Assembly (NCBI GenBank): GCA_041391765.1
Contig: JAWKNJ010000025.1
Span: 1-64,000, forward strand
From: SHAN690 sp041391765
Lineage (GTDB): Bacteria; Bacteroidota; Bacteroidia; Flavobacteriales_G; Salibacteraceae
Direction: 5' to 3'
DNA: 64,000 bases
Position numbers and translations under genes: made by a program. This document shows, one piece after another, positions 45,007 to 54,813 of the stretch. Position 1 is the first letter of the stretch. Each line of letters starts with the position of its first letter. The notes under the pieces were generated by a model. The model was not told the DNA's origin. It ran no database searches and saw only the letters and a list, made by a program, of their open reading frames with translations.

Positions 45007-48000
45007 ATGAGGATTGTTCGATACATACCATTATGTGTATTGCTGTGTTTCGCAATTACAAAAGTCGAAGCACAGTGTGGCGCAGGTACGCCCATCTTTA
45101 CGGTTGACCTTTCATCTAACCCAAATATGGCGTGGTCAAGTCCTGACACCCAACGTTTGGACACATGCTGTGGAGCCAGCGCACCTGATAAATGCGTTGC
45201 TTTTGTGGTGACCTTACATCCGCAAGCGGAAGGAATCATATTCGATATATGTGATGGAGCGGTGCCACCGGGTGCATTGTTTTATCAAGTGGGCTGTGGG
45301 CCTCAATCTCAAGTGGGGGAGGCGCTGTGCTTGAGTGGACAGGGCCCGCACTTCATAACCTTCTGCAAACCTGGGAATAACGTGAACAAATACTGCATTA
45401 CATCGATTGCTGAACCAGTCCCTGGACCCAATACAGCGGTTAATGATGGTTGTGTAGGACAGCTTTACGTTGAGGGCTATGATGTAGACTCTATTGAATG
45501 GCACTCTATATACCCGGGTACGCAGGGAGCCTATAATTACATGCTCGATTGCACGTCTGGTTGCGACACCGTAAATGTAAATGGGGGAGTTAATCCTCCT
45601 GATACCGTCATTTTTGAAGCGTGCGGCCCATTGTTAGGAGGCTGCACCAACGGGGATACCTGCGTTCAATTGAGTGCATATTTCTTCAGCACGTTGGAAG
45701 CGGTAATAACACCGGATGAGCCAACCGTTTGTTTTGGAGCTACAGGAACGTATATCTATGCTTCTGGAGCGGGTGGAACCCCGCCATACACATTTACATG
45801 GAGCACAGGTTCAACAGTAGATTCTATCTACGTCAACGTGGGGACGTACTACCTCGAGGTTGCGGATTCCTCAGGTTGCCCACCGTCATATGACACGGTG
45901 ACGGTGACGTCATTCGCTCTACCTATTGAAGCACAAGCAGGTGAGGATACGGTGATCTGCAGTGTTAATGCCTCAGCTACTTTAAGCGGATCTGTTGTTG
46001 CGGCTTCAGGTGGAAGATGGATTGGCAATGGAGGTACATTTATACCTGACTCACTCACTCTAAATGCCAATTATATAGCTAGCTCCGCGGAAGTAACTGC
46101 TGGATATTCTAATCTGTTGCTCATAACTACTGGTAATGGAACTTGCCCACCTGATACGGATACAGTTGTGATTTATTGGCATCAATTTTCAACCATAGCT
46201 GAGTTCGATTCAATTCCGGTAAGCTGTTTTGGTGGAAATGATGGTCAGGCATTTGTTACTTCAGTTTCAGGGATGTCACTTACTAACATCCTATGGAATT
46301 CAATTCCAACACAGAATGGTGATACAGCGTTCAATTTGACAGCAGGTACTTATAGCGTTGTTATGACAGACAGTCTGGGGTGTCTTGATACAACCAATGT
46401 GGTGGTGACGGAACCCACGATAGTGGGCATAAATCAAGTCACGTTGACAAACGTTACCTGTATAGGATATCAGGATGGAATATTAGAAGTTACCGGTACC
46501 GGAGGAACATCACCGTATTCGTATGCGTGTTCTAATGGGATGAATGGTGCATCGAATGACAGTTTAGCTCCCGGAACATATACAATAACAGTAACAGATG
46601 CGAATGGTTGTTCTACAACAGGTGCATATACTATTACGGAGCCCGCGGGTATCAGTATTTCTATTACTACGGTCAATGTTTCATGTTATGGCCAAAATAC
46701 TGGTGCAGCCAGCGCAACTGTTACTGGTGCGACAGGATCAGTGAGTTATTCATGGAGTAATTCTAGCACGAATCCCATAGTATTTGCGCTTGCTGCAGAT
46801 ACGTACTACCTTACTGTTACTTATGGTGCCGGGTGTTCAGATTCGGCTACGGTAGTTATTACTCAGCCGGATAGTTTGGAACTATCAATTTCCTCTATGG
46901 ATATTACATGCTACAGCTTGGGCGATGGTTCTATTTCAACAACTGTTGCTGGTGGGGTTACCGCTTATTCATATTCATGGTCAAACTCAGCGACTACGCC
47001 TTCGGTTACCAGTTTGACCGCTGGAACCTATACTGTTACGTTAACCGATAATAATGCGTGTACGAGAACCGCATCATCAACTATTACAGAGCCTTCCGAG
47101 TTAATAAGTGGTTTTGGCTCCACAAACATTACTTGCTACGGTGATAATGATGGAACTGCCCATGTTCAGCCTTCAGGAGGTATTCCTTCATACTCAATAT
47201 CCTGGTCGAACGGATCAAACCAAGATAGTATTCAAAACTTGCCTCCGGGATTATACCACGTCATTATTTCAGACACCAATGGATGCATGGTTGTAGATTC
47301 ATTTGGTATAACTCAACCTCTAGTATTGGATTTGCTCACAACGTCAGACAGCGTTGATTGTTATGGAAATGCCACAGGATCGGCTACTACTGCAACGTCA
47401 GGAGGGACAGCTCCCTACCAGTGGCTGTGGTCTAATTCAGCAACTACACAAGGCATCATTAATTTGATAGCTGGACTTTACACGGTCACCGTCTCAGATG
47501 ACAATGGATGTGAGCGCACGGATCAAGTAATGGTTTATGAACCAACCGAACTGCAGCTTTCATTGGCCAAAGTGAATATTTCATGTTTTGGAATGAATGA
47601 TGGTGAATTGATCACGGTATTTAGTGGCGGAGTTACACCTTACAATTTTCAGTGGTCTAACAATGCTACCACCACATCCCAAGATAGTTTAGGTCCAGGT
47701 ACCTACGCAATTACCCTGACAGATAATAATGGCTGCACTCTGGATTCATCCCTAACATTGATTGAACCTGGCATTCTGGAGATTAATCCTGTGGTGGATA
47801 ACGTGAAATGCTTCGGAAACAGCGATGGAAACATTACCACGGGGGTGATGGGCGGAACATCACCGTATTACTTCAGTTGGAGTAATGGAAGTGCTGCCAT
47901 TTCATTACTGAACAAACCAATTGGAACATATTCGGTAACAATTACCGATCAAAATGGATGCGAGGACGACACCACAATTACCCTGACAGAGCCAGCTGTT

Positions 48001-49509
48001 TTAACAGCTGATCTAGTTCCGAAAAATGCCACCTGTTATGGTTATTCAGATGGGCAGATCGTGGCAATGGTCTCAGGAGGGACATTGCCATACGCCTATC
48101 AATGGAGCAATGGTCAGACTTTAAGCACTGCGATTAATCTTGGCCAGGGTGTTTATCATTTTACAGTGACAGATAGCAACAATTGTCAATTTCAATCGAT
48201 GAAGACCATTTCTCATCCGAATCAGATCACCGCGCAAGGGAGCCCAAATGTTGAGATATGTCTTAATACCAGCACAAATATCAGTGTGGTTGGATATGGT
48301 CGCTCAGGCAGCTATAATTACCTGTGGTCAAACGCCTTGCCTGATCAACCTTCGCATACTGTTTCTCCTACAGTGACCACAACCTATACTGTTTCAGTCA
48401 CAGATTCGAACAATTGTCCACCGGCTATTGAGAATATTGTGGTCACGGTTAAGCCTGTTGTTTTTGACGAGATTGCTTTAACCCTTGATCCAATAGAGAT
48501 TTGTGTTGGAGAGTCATCAAAGCTTAAAGGGGTTTATCAAGGAGATCCTGCTGGATACACGTTCGTTTGGAGCCATGGATTGGGCACTGCGGCCATTCCC
48601 GGTGTGCATACTGTTTCACCTCCAGAAAACACCACCTATGGAATAACTATCATTGATGAGTGTGGATTCAAGGATCAAGACTCAATAACTTTGATCGTCA
48701 ATCCTGTTCCTGTGTTGGATATCCCCGATGTTTTGTATGATGGATGCTCACCATTTACGGTGACTCACTCTATCGAGGTTCCAGGGGTTGTGATTACATC
48801 CTACAGTTGGAAGCTAGGGAATTCTCAAACCAGTAATCATAGTAATCCAACAACCACATATGTAAATCCTGGCGAATACATCGTTTCAGTTGAGTTGGTC
48901 AGTGACAAGGGATGCAAATCTGAAGGCAAGTCTACCGGTAAAGTCATAGTTTATGACACGCCTAAAGCAGACTTTATTCTTGATCCAGATAGAGTGGATA
49001 CAGATAACCCTGAGGTTAACGGAATTGACAAGTCAGAGCGAGCTCTTTTTTATAAATGGACAACTGAAGACGGGGGTTACTACGAAAGTCAAAACATGAC
49101 TCACAGGTTCCCCGATTGGGGCGAATATTTGGTTACGTTGATCGTGAATGATCAATATGGATGTAAGGATACAGCTATCGCGAAGGCAATTGTAGATCCA
49201 GTGCTTGTATTCGAAGCACCAAACGCCTTTACTCCGAATCTTCTTAATCCAGGTGACGGGTATTATGATCCAAACGCCATGGATAATGATATCTTCTACC
49301 TGATCACCAAGTATGTGAAGTCATTCCACATGCTTGTGTTTAATCGATGGGGTGAAATTGTGTTTGAAACTTTCGATCCATTGCAAGGGTGGAATGGATA
49401 TTACAAGAGTGAATTAGCGCCAATGGGAATGTATGTGTGGCGAGCAGATATTGTATATGTGACAGACAAAAAGCAAATTGAAACGGGGAATGTTACGCTA
49501 CTGCGCTAA
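45007..49509 (+). CDS. SprB-like giant adhesin with gliding-type (T9SS type B) C-terminus
   Basis: The 1500-residue surface protein has signal peptide YIPLCVLLCFAITKVEAQ. Residues 20-400 are Cys-rich Ig-like modules. Residues 400-1075 carry nine SprB repeats of about 75 residues, each opening like SCFGGNDGQAFV, TCYGDNDGTAHV or KCFGNSDGNITT and ending GTYSVTITDQNGC. Then come Ig/PKD-like domains and the gliding-motility C-terminal domain (APNAFTPNLLNPGDGYYDPN, FHMLVFNRWGEIVFET, MGMYVWRADIVY, GNVTLLR). In Flavobacterium, SprB-type adhesins drive gliding and are exported with SprF. The next gene encodes PorP/SprF and overlaps by 20 bp, which matches the sprB-sprF order. Confidence 0.93.
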   Translation: MRIVRYIPLCVLLCFAITKVEAQCGAGTPIFTVDLSSNPNMAWSSPDTQRLDTCCGASAPDKCVAFVVTLHPQAEGIIFDICDGAVPPGALFYQVGCGPQSQVGEALCLSGQGPHFITFCKPGNNVNKYCITSIAEPVPGPNTAVNDGCVGQLYVEGYDVDSIEWHSIYPGTQGAYNYMLDCTSGCDTVNVNGGVNPPDTVIFEACGPLLGGCTNGDTCVQLSAYFFSTLEAVITPDEPTVCFGATGTYIYASGAGGTPPYTFTWSTGSTVDSIYVNVGTYYLEVADSSGCPPSYDTVTVTSFALPIEAQAGEDTVICSVNASATLSGSVVAASGGRWIGNGGTFIPDSLTLNANYIASSAEVTAGYSNLLLITTGNGTCPPDTDTVVIYWHQFSTIAEFDSIPVSCFGGNDGQAFVTSVSGMSLTNILWNSIPTQNGDTAFNLTAGTYSVVMTDSLGCLDTTNVVVTEPTIVGINQVTLTNVTCIGYQDGILEVTGTGGTSPYSYACSNGMNGASNDSLAPGTYTITVTDANGCSTTGAYTITEPAGISISITTVNVSCYGQNTGAASATVTGATGSVSYSWSNSSTNPIVFALAADTYYLTVTYGAGCSDSATVVITQPDSLELSISSMDITCYSLGDGSISTTVAGGVTAYSYSWSNSATTPSVTSLTAGTYTVTLTDNNACTRTASSTITEPSELISGFGSTNITCYGDNDGTAHVQPSGGIPSYSISWSNGSNQDSIQNLPPGLYHVIISDTNGCMVVDSFGITQPLVLDLLTTSDSVDCYGNATGSATTATSGGTAPYQWLWSNSATTQGIINLIAGLYTVTVSDDNGCERTDQVMVYEPTELQLSLAKVNISCFGMNDGELITVFSGGVTPYNFQWSNNATTTSQDSLGPGTYAITLTDNNGCTLDSSLTLIEPGILEINPVVDNVKCFGNSDGNITTGVMGGTSPYYFSWSNGSAAISLLNKPIGTYSVTITDQNGCEDDTTITLTEPAVLTADLVPKNATCYGYSDGQIVAMVSGGTLPYAYQWSNGQTLSTAINLGQGVYHFTVTDSNNCQFQSMKTISHPNQITAQGSPNVEICLNTSTNISVVGYGRSGSYNYLWSNALPDQPSHTVSPTVTTTYTVSVTDSNNCPPAIENIVVTVKPVVFDEIALTLDPIEICVGESSKLKGVYQGDPAGYTFVWSHGLGTAAIPGVHTVSPPENTTYGITIIDECGFKDQDSITLIVNPVPVLDIPDVLYDGCSPFTVTHSIEVPGVVITSYSWKLGNSQTSNHSNPTTTYVNPGEYIVSVELVSDKGCKSEGKSTGKVIVYDTPKADFILDPDRVDTDNPEVNGIDKSERALFYKWTTEDGGYYESQNMTHRFPDWGEYLVTLIVNDQYGCKDTAIAKAIVDPVLVFEAPNAFTPNLLNPGDGYYDPNAMDNDIFYLITKYVKSFHMLVFNRWGEIVFETFDPLQGWNGYYKSELAPMGMYVWRADIVYVTDKKQIETGNVTLLR

Positions 49510-50527
49510 TATCATTTTGTTTGGAGGCACGTTCCTTCTCATCATGGTGGGAAAGGCACAGGACCCTCAATTCTCACAGTTTTTTGCCACGCGCATTTAC
49601 ATGAATCCAGCGTTTACCGGCAACACTCATTTTGGACGGGTGAGTAGCCAATTTCGAATGCAGTGGCCTGGCTTGGGAGGATACACAACAAACGGATTCT
49701 ATTATGATCAAAACTTACCAGCACTGAAGAGCGGAATTGGTTTTCGAGCCCTTCAGGATTGGCAATCTGGGGGCGGGTTATTTTACAATAAAATGGCAGC
49801 GATGTATGCCTATGGCACAAACTTGACGCGAAAGCTTTATATGAGGGCTGGCATAGCTGCTTCTTACAATACGTATAGTGTGAACTTAACACCCTTCACA
49901 TTCACAGATGAATTGTTAAGTGGATCAACGTCCACCACGGATGACTATCGATTCAACAAGCTCAAATTCTTTGATGCGGATGCAGGTGTGCTGATCTACA
50001 ATGAGTCATTTTGGGTCGGTACTTCATTCACCAATCTTATTCAACGAGGCAGGCAGAACCCTGTTCAACTATCCAACCCTCATCCAACAAAGTTTTCATT
50101 ACACGGGGGTGCACTGATCCCGGTTAAAAAGGACATACAAGGAAACTTTCACCGCAGTGTCACATTGGCTGCTCATTATAAGTCGCAGCTTAAATACGAT
50201 CAGCTGGATTTCGGAGCTTATTATGGATACTCGTACATCTTGGTTGGCGTGTGGTATCGTGGACTCCACGTTGTAAAGGACAACAACGCCACACCTGTGA
50301 ATAATGACGCCATTATCCTGGTGTTTGGTGTGAATCACGAAGGGATGAGAATCAGCTACAGTTTTGATTTGAACGTTTCTCCTTTGCACTCCTATTCTTA
50401 TGGAGCACATGAGTTGACCTTACAATTTGAGCTTTGGAGAAAACACAAGTGGCAGCTTAAAAAGAACAGTAAAAAGCAAATCCCATGTCCAGATTTTGGG
50501 CCTGGATGGCAAAAAGAGGATACTTAA
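49490..50527 (+). CDS. PorP/SprF family T9SS outer-membrane protein
   Basis: The 345-residue protein starts at ATG 49490 inside the end of the adhesin gene; an in-frame TTG at 49478 is less likely. Signal peptide: ILFGGTFLLIMVGKAQ. The mature start DPQFSQFFATRIYMNPAFTGN is the hallmark of the PorP/SprF family, followed by a beta-barrel (FRMQWPGLGGYTTNGFYYDQ, SGIGFRALQDWQSGGGLFYNKMAAMYAY, FDADAGVLIYNESFWVGTSF, SYSFDLNVSPL). Such proteins accept and tether type B cargo after T9SS export. Pairing with the upstream adhesin is strongly implied. It converges on fmt, overlapping by 4 bp. Confidence 0.94.
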   Translation: MLRYCANIILFGGTFLLIMVGKAQDPQFSQFFATRIYMNPAFTGNTHFGRVSSQFRMQWPGLGGYTTNGFYYDQNLPALKSGIGFRALQDWQSGGGLFYNKMAAMYAYGTNLTRKLYMRAGIAASYNTYSVNLTPFTFTDELLSGSTSTTDDYRFNKLKFFDADAGVLIYNESFWVGTSFTNLIQRGRQNPVQLSNPHPTKFSLHGGALIPVKKDIQGNFHRSVTLAAHYKSQLKYDQLDFGAYYGYSYILVGVWYRGLHVVKDNNATPVNNDAIILVFGVNHEGMRISYSFDLNVSPLHSYSYGAHELTLQFELWRKHKWQLKKNSKKQIPCPDFGPGWQKEDT

Positions 50528-51471
50528 TTCTTCACTTCCTTCGGGATTTCTCTCAGCCCTTTTAAGAAGTCATAGGTGGTCATCCTTTTCTTTCCCGGCA
50601 CCTGAACTTCCTTGATCTCAAGCCATTGATCTGCACAGGAAATTAAAATCCCTCCCCCTTCAATTCTGATTACTCCAGGTCTTTCTGAAGGTGTGTTATT
50701 CAAATCAGAAGCGAAAAATTTCCAAGCTTCCGAAGTGCCATTTTGAAAGCTTATCTCAGAAAAAGCAGCAGGAAATGGAGCCATTCCTCGTATGAAGTTG
50801 CGCACTGCCTTGGCTGGCTGATTCCAGTTGATTCGACAATCATCCTTGAATATTTTTGGGGCGTGCTTTTCAACCTTGCTGTTGGTTTGCGCTATTAATT
50901 TAACATCGCCTAGCCCTAGTTGCTCCACAGACTGAACAAGCAGTGCAGCACCTGCAGCCATAAGCTTGTCGTGCAGAGAACCCGCGTTATCTGAATCAGC
51001 AATGGAAACGCGTTGTTGAAGTAGAATGTTTCCTGTGTCAATTTCATGACGCAGTTTGAAGGTTGTTACACCTGTTTCATTTTCTCCATTTATGATGGCC
51101 CAGTTGATGGGTGCAGCACCACGATAATCGGGTAGAAGTGAAGCATGAACGTTGTAAGTGCCCAATGGCGGCATATTCCAGACAATCTCGGGTAGCATTC
51201 TAAATGCCACAACGATCTGAAGATCGGCATTGCAACTGCGGAGTTCGTTTACAAAATCCTCAGATTTTAGATTTGAAGGTTGCATTACTGGAATTCCCTG
51301 CTCACCGGCATAGGTCTTCACCGGGGGTGACTGCATTTTGTGTCCCCGGCCTGAAGGCTTGTCAGGTGCTGTTACAGCAGCCACTACGTGAAACTTGTTG
51401 TCCACCAGTGCTCTCAGGCTAGCTACTGCAAAGTCGGGGGTTCCAAAGAATACGATGCGCAAATCCTTCAC
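50524..51471 (-). CDS. fmt: Methionyl-tRNA formyltransferase
   Basis: The 315-residue enzyme formylates initiator Met-tRNA from 10-formyl-THF. GTG 51471 is chosen as start because the family begins with KDLRIVFFGTPDFA; the frame is open to TTG 51534 but the extra residues are unlike the family. Catalytic Asn and His are in YNVHASLLPDYRGAAPINWAI, and the Asp in LRHEIDTGNILLQ. The C-terminal tRNA-binding domain includes GGGILISCADQWLEIKEVQVPGKKRM. Length is normal. Its formyl donor can come from Fhs (21.7 kb). Confidence 0.96.
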   Translation of the reverse strand: MKDLRIVFFGTPDFAVASLRALVDNKFHVVAAVTAPDKPSGRGHKMQSPPVKTYAGEQGIPVMQPSNLKSEDFVNELRSCNADLQIVVAFRMLPEIVWNMPPLGTYNVHASLLPDYRGAAPINWAIINGENETGVTTFKLRHEIDTGNILLQQRVSIADSDNAGSLHDKLMAAGAALLVQSVEQLGLGDVKLIAQTNSKVEKHAPKIFKDDCRINWNQPAKAVRNFIRGMAPFPAAFSEISFQNGTSEAWKFFASDLNNTPSERPGVIRIEGGGILISCADQWLEIKEVQVPGKKRMTTYDFLKGLREIPKEVKN

Positions 51472-51523
51472 GAGTGCAAAGATGTGCGAGATTTGACAGC
51501 ATCCAAGCATAACCATGGTGTAG

Positions 51524-51733
51524 AAGCGAATCAATCATTGGTTGAGCAACTACTTCGGTGAAGTCGCCTATAGAGGTGTTGATGGCGGCATGACCTCGTT
51601 TGCCATGGTAGCCGATGCTGAAGGCGCGGGGCTTTCGAGTTCAGTCGTGATCATTCTTGGAATTACTAACCTAATGGTCGCCACCTTAGCCTACTTGTCA
51701 GGCAATTTGTTCGAGCCTTGGTTGCTCAGTTAG
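51524..51733 (+). pseudogene. Remnant of a VIT1/CCC1-family transporter with internal deletion
   Basis: The open stretch after TAG 51521 has no in-frame ATG near its start; TTG 51542 could begin it. It encodes WLSNYFGEVAYRGVDGGMTSFAMV..GAGLSSSVVIILGITNLM, which matches the first membrane helix of VIT1/CCC1 iron/manganese transporters (typical form: GGIDGxVTTFAVVAGAEGAGLSSxVIIILGxANL). It then runs into VATLAYLSGNLFEPWLLS, which resembles the last helix of that family. A complete protein would have about 170-230 residues and five helices. This looks like one end fused to the other after deletion. It is divergent from fmt. Confidence 0.6.
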
Positions 51734-51756
51734 TTCTCTTGCTCTAGCTTTGGCTT

Positions 51757-52230
51757 GTGCTTGTACGTGTTTTCAACTTCTGTGCTGTGCTTGTTATCGT
51801 GTTGCTTACTGAAGCATGCAGTGGTAAATCAAATTCTGAGTTGAAAGATAAATTCCGGTGGATTTCCGGGCAGTGGATTGGTCAAAATGGCAAGGTGACG
51901 ATGATTGAACGATGGAAGTGGAACAAGCATCGTTATGAAGGAGAGGGCTTCGAGCTTAATGGTTCAGACACCATTTTCAAGGAGCAACTTTATTTGGAAT
52001 CATTTGGTAACAGCTACTCCTATGTTGCCGTCCTTCCAAGCGGATCAACCCATTTGTTTCAAGGTGCTCTACAACAAGATGGACATTGGATGTTTGAAAA
52101 TGCTGAACACGATTTTCCATCACAGATACACTACGTTCAGGAAGCTGACACGGCTCTGACGATCACGCTTTTGGCGAACGGAGAGCCTTTTCGCGGAGAG
52201 CACTCATTTCAACTGAAGCGAGTTAAATGA
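51757..52230 (+). CDS. DUF6265-like lipoprotein
   Basis: The 157-residue protein starts at GTG 51757. The signal peptide NFCAVLVIVLLTEAC ends in a lipobox, so it is probably lipidated. The mature part, FRWISGQWIGQNGKVTMIERWKWNKHRYEGEGFELNGSDTIFKEQLYLE and then HDFPSQIHYVQE, fits the DUF6265 pattern of small Bacteroidota lipocalin-like beta-barrels. Function unknown. The stop touches the end of the convergent EGF-like gene with no gap. Confidence 0.78.
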   Translation: MLVRVFNFCAVLVIVLLTEACSGKSNSELKDKFRWISGQWIGQNGKVTMIERWKWNKHRYEGEGFELNGSDTIFKEQLYLESFGNSYSYVAVLPSGSTHLFQGALQQDGHWMFENAEHDFPSQIHYVQEADTALTITLLANGEPFRGEHSFQLKRVK

Positions 52231-52824
52231 TTAGAACTGTTTCAGGTCTCCTTCGAAAGTGCAGTAGACATCATCATAATAGTAACCGTATTCATCGAAT
52301 AGCTTGTATGCTAATTCAATGTAAATGATGCCATCCTTTTGGGTTCCTACACCGCTGACGTCTTTACGCCAGTATTCATTTTGAAAAATGGTTTGTTCCT
52401 CGATATAAAAATTTTCTAAATCGGTGAATAAGACCTCGTACTTCAGGTTTGAGTCTGTTTCCAAGATGGTGTAAGTGTATCCTTCCTTTTCCTTTAACTC
52501 CAATCTGAAGGTGGTTGTTTGTTGGTATTCATTGCACACGTAAGCTCCGAAATAATCACCGCTATGGTCTATATACGTAGCTATGTCACAAAGCTTTCCA
52601 TCCCAATTTTCATCGCAAGCGCAAAATCCAAATTCACAATGTCCGTGTACGCATCGGCCGGGCGCTAGACACGTATCAAGCTTGCAGAACGTCCGTTCAA
52701 TCCCATCTGAACATACGCAGTCTCCATATCGGCAGGTTCCACCATTAGCGCATTCTACTTTATAGCATTGATCACAACCAACAAGGAGAAGGATGGCCAG
52801 AATAGAGGTTAGGGTTCGGATCAT
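52231..52824 (-). CDS. EGF-like lipoprotein (paralogue of the gene at 59.8 kb)
   Basis: The 197-residue protein starts at ATG 52824. The signal TLTSILAILLLVGC gives an N-terminal lipidated Cys. Residues 20-80 contain two EGF-like Cys-rich modules (DQCYKVECANGGTCRYGDCVCSDG, CLAPGRCVHGHCEFGFCACDENWDGKLC). The remaining 110 residues are a beta-rich domain (SGDYFGAYVCNEYQ, WRKDVSGVGTQKDGIIYIELAY). The gene at 59770 has the same layout, with CYNTQCVNGGECKSGRCLCDDG and a GYYFGEDIC strand. EGF-like modules with lipid anchors are seen in several Bacteroidota; the partner is unknown. It is divergent from the ABC-F gene. Confidence 0.82.
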   Translation of the reverse strand: MIRTLTSILAILLLVGCDQCYKVECANGGTCRYGDCVCSDGIERTFCKLDTCLAPGRCVHGHCEFGFCACDENWDGKLCDIATYIDHSGDYFGAYVCNEYQQTTTFRLELKEKEGYTYTILETDSNLKYEVLFTDLENFYIEEQTIFQNEYWRKDVSGVGTQKDGIIYIELAYKLFDEYGYYYDDVYCTFEGDLKQF

Positions 52825-52912
52825 GGCGGCTAATGTAAGACTCCATGCAAATGGAAATGGTTGTATTAAAACTCGAATGGTGAAAATCATCGCTTTGATG
52901 CACCTTCGCAGC

Positions 52913-54811
52913 GTGAATTACCTGAGCGTTACCAACCTTTCAAAACACTACGGAGAGCGTGTTCTTTTTGAAGACATCAGCTTTGGGCTGAGTCGTGGAG
53001 AGAAGGTTGCGCTCATCGCCAACAACGGTACAGGGAAGTCAACCCTTCTTCGAATTCTGGCTGGTAAGGATGTTGCTGATGGTGGTGAATTCAGCTTTAG
53101 AGATGGCATTCGGTACACTTTTCTCGAGCAGGAACCTGTTCTCACCGATGACCATGACTTGACCATTGACAGTTTCGTTAAACGTTCAAGTGCTCGGATT
53201 TTGGACGCTACCCGCCAATACAACGATGCGCTAAAGGCTTCCGAAAGCGGAGACTCCTCAGCGTTGCGCGAATTGGAGAAGATCACAGCGCTGATGGACT
53301 CTCTTCAAGCCTGGGATTATGAACGCAGGTTGACGACCATGCTCGGGCGATTTGGAATTCACGATGTCCATCAACGTATCTTAACCCTGAGCGGAGGCCA
53401 ACGAAAAAGATTAGCCATCGCACTGACCTTGTTGGATCAACCCGACTTTCTAATCCTCGATGAGCCCACCAACCACCTAGACATTGAAATGATCGAATGG
53501 ATGGAGGAATACCTGATGCAATCGAACATCACACTTCTTATGGTAACCCATGATCGTTACTTCTTGGATCGCGTGTGCACTCAGATCATCGAGATGAGTG
53601 ATGGTGAACTCTTTCGCCACAACGGTAACTATGCCTACTTCCTGGAAAAACGAGCCCAGCGCATAGAAGCACGTCAAACAGAAGTGGACAAGGCAGGTAA
53701 ACTTATGCGCAAAGAGCTTGAATGGATGCGCAGGCAGCCAAAAGCCCGAACAACAAAGTCGAAGGCACGCATTGATAGCTTTTACGACATCAAGGAGAAG
53801 GCGAATAGCGGCAAGAAGCAACAGGAGCTCAAGCTTGACGTGAAGATGACACGCATCGGTGGGAAGATTCTTGAGATGAAGAAGGTGTACAAGAGTTATG
53901 GCGACCTACACATGCTCAAGGGCTTTGACTATACCTTTAAGAAAGGCGAGCGCATAGGTATTCTTGGAAAGAATGGAGTAGGGAAAAGTACCTTCCTTAA
54001 CATCATCGCTGGTTTGGAGCAGGCTGATTCAGGAAAGATAAACCATGGGGAAACTATCGTTTATGGTTATTATTCCCAACAAGGCCTACAACTTAAGTCA
54101 GACAAACGGGTCATTGAGGTTTTGAAGGACATTGCCGAAGTCATCCAGCTTAGTGATGGCTCCAAATTAACAGCATCTCAGTTCTTACAACACTTCATGT
54201 TTACTCCCGAAATGCAACACACGTTCGTGAGTAAGTTGAGCGGAGGAGAACGAAGAAGGTTACATCTTTTAACCGTGCTCATCAAGAATCCTAACTTTCT
54301 CATCCTTGATGAACCTACCAATGATCTCGATTTGTTGACCCTTCAAAAACTGGAGGAGTTTCTGGAAAACTTCCAAGGATGTCTGATGGTGGTTTCTCAT
54401 GATCGCTACTTCTTAGACAAGTTGGTTGACCACCTTTTTATCTTCGAAGGTGATGGTTTGGTAAAGGATTTTTGGGGCCCTTATTCGGAATACAAGGAGC
54501 AAGAAAAAGAGGGGAAATTGGTTGATAAAATTAAATCACAAGAATCTGATATCCAGATAAAAGAACCTTTTATTACAAATGATGAAATTAAGTCAAGAAA
54601 ACTGGGGTTCAAGGAGAAGTTTGAGTTGGAGCAATTGGATAAATTGATCCCTGAATTAGAGCTTGAAAAATCTGAGTTGGAGCAAAAACTTCAGTCCGCA
54701 TCATTGGACTTTGAAGCGCTTCAAAAGGCATCGGAGCGCATCGCTCAGATTGTCTCTGAGTTGGATGAAAAGGAATTGCGATGGATGGAGCTGGACGAAC
54801 TAAGGAGTTAA
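52913..54811 (+). CDS. ABC-F ATPase, Uup-like
   Basis: The soluble 632-residue twin ATPase starts at GTG 52913, where the family begins (NYLSVTNLSKHYGERVLFEDISF); ATG 52898 or 52877 would add a few residues. First ATPase: NNGTGKST, LSGGQRKRLAIA, LILDEPTNHLD. The linker with RRQPKARTTKSKARI is typical of ABC-F proteins. Second ATPase: KNGVGKST, LSGGERRRLHLL, LILDEPTNDLD. A C-terminal coiled coil (LDKLIPELELEKSELEQKLQ) points to the Uup group. ABC-F proteins act at the ribosome; Uup also binds branched DNA. No membrane part. The stop is 2 bp before the next gene. Confidence 0.95.
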   Translation: MNYLSVTNLSKHYGERVLFEDISFGLSRGEKVALIANNGTGKSTLLRILAGKDVADGGEFSFRDGIRYTFLEQEPVLTDDHDLTIDSFVKRSSARILDATRQYNDALKASESGDSSALRELEKITALMDSLQAWDYERRLTTMLGRFGIHDVHQRILTLSGGQRKRLAIALTLLDQPDFLILDEPTNHLDIEMIEWMEEYLMQSNITLLMVTHDRYFLDRVCTQIIEMSDGELFRHNGNYAYFLEKRAQRIEARQTEVDKAGKLMRKELEWMRRQPKARTTKSKARIDSFYDIKEKANSGKKQQELKLDVKMTRIGGKILEMKKVYKSYGDLHMLKGFDYTFKKGERIGILGKNGVGKSTFLNIIAGLEQADSGKINHGETIVYGYYSQQGLQLKSDKRVIEVLKDIAEVIQLSDGSKLTASQFLQHFMFTPEMQHTFVSKLSGGERRRLHLLTVLIKNPNFLILDEPTNDLDLLTLQKLEEFLENFQGCLMVVSHDRYFLDKLVDHLFIFEGDGLVKDFWGPYSEYKEQEKEGKLVDKIKSQESDIQIKEPFITNDEIKSRKLGFKEKFELEQLDKLIPELELEKSELEQKLQSASLDFEALQKASERIAQIVSELDEKELRWMELDELRS

Positions 54812-54813
54812 AC

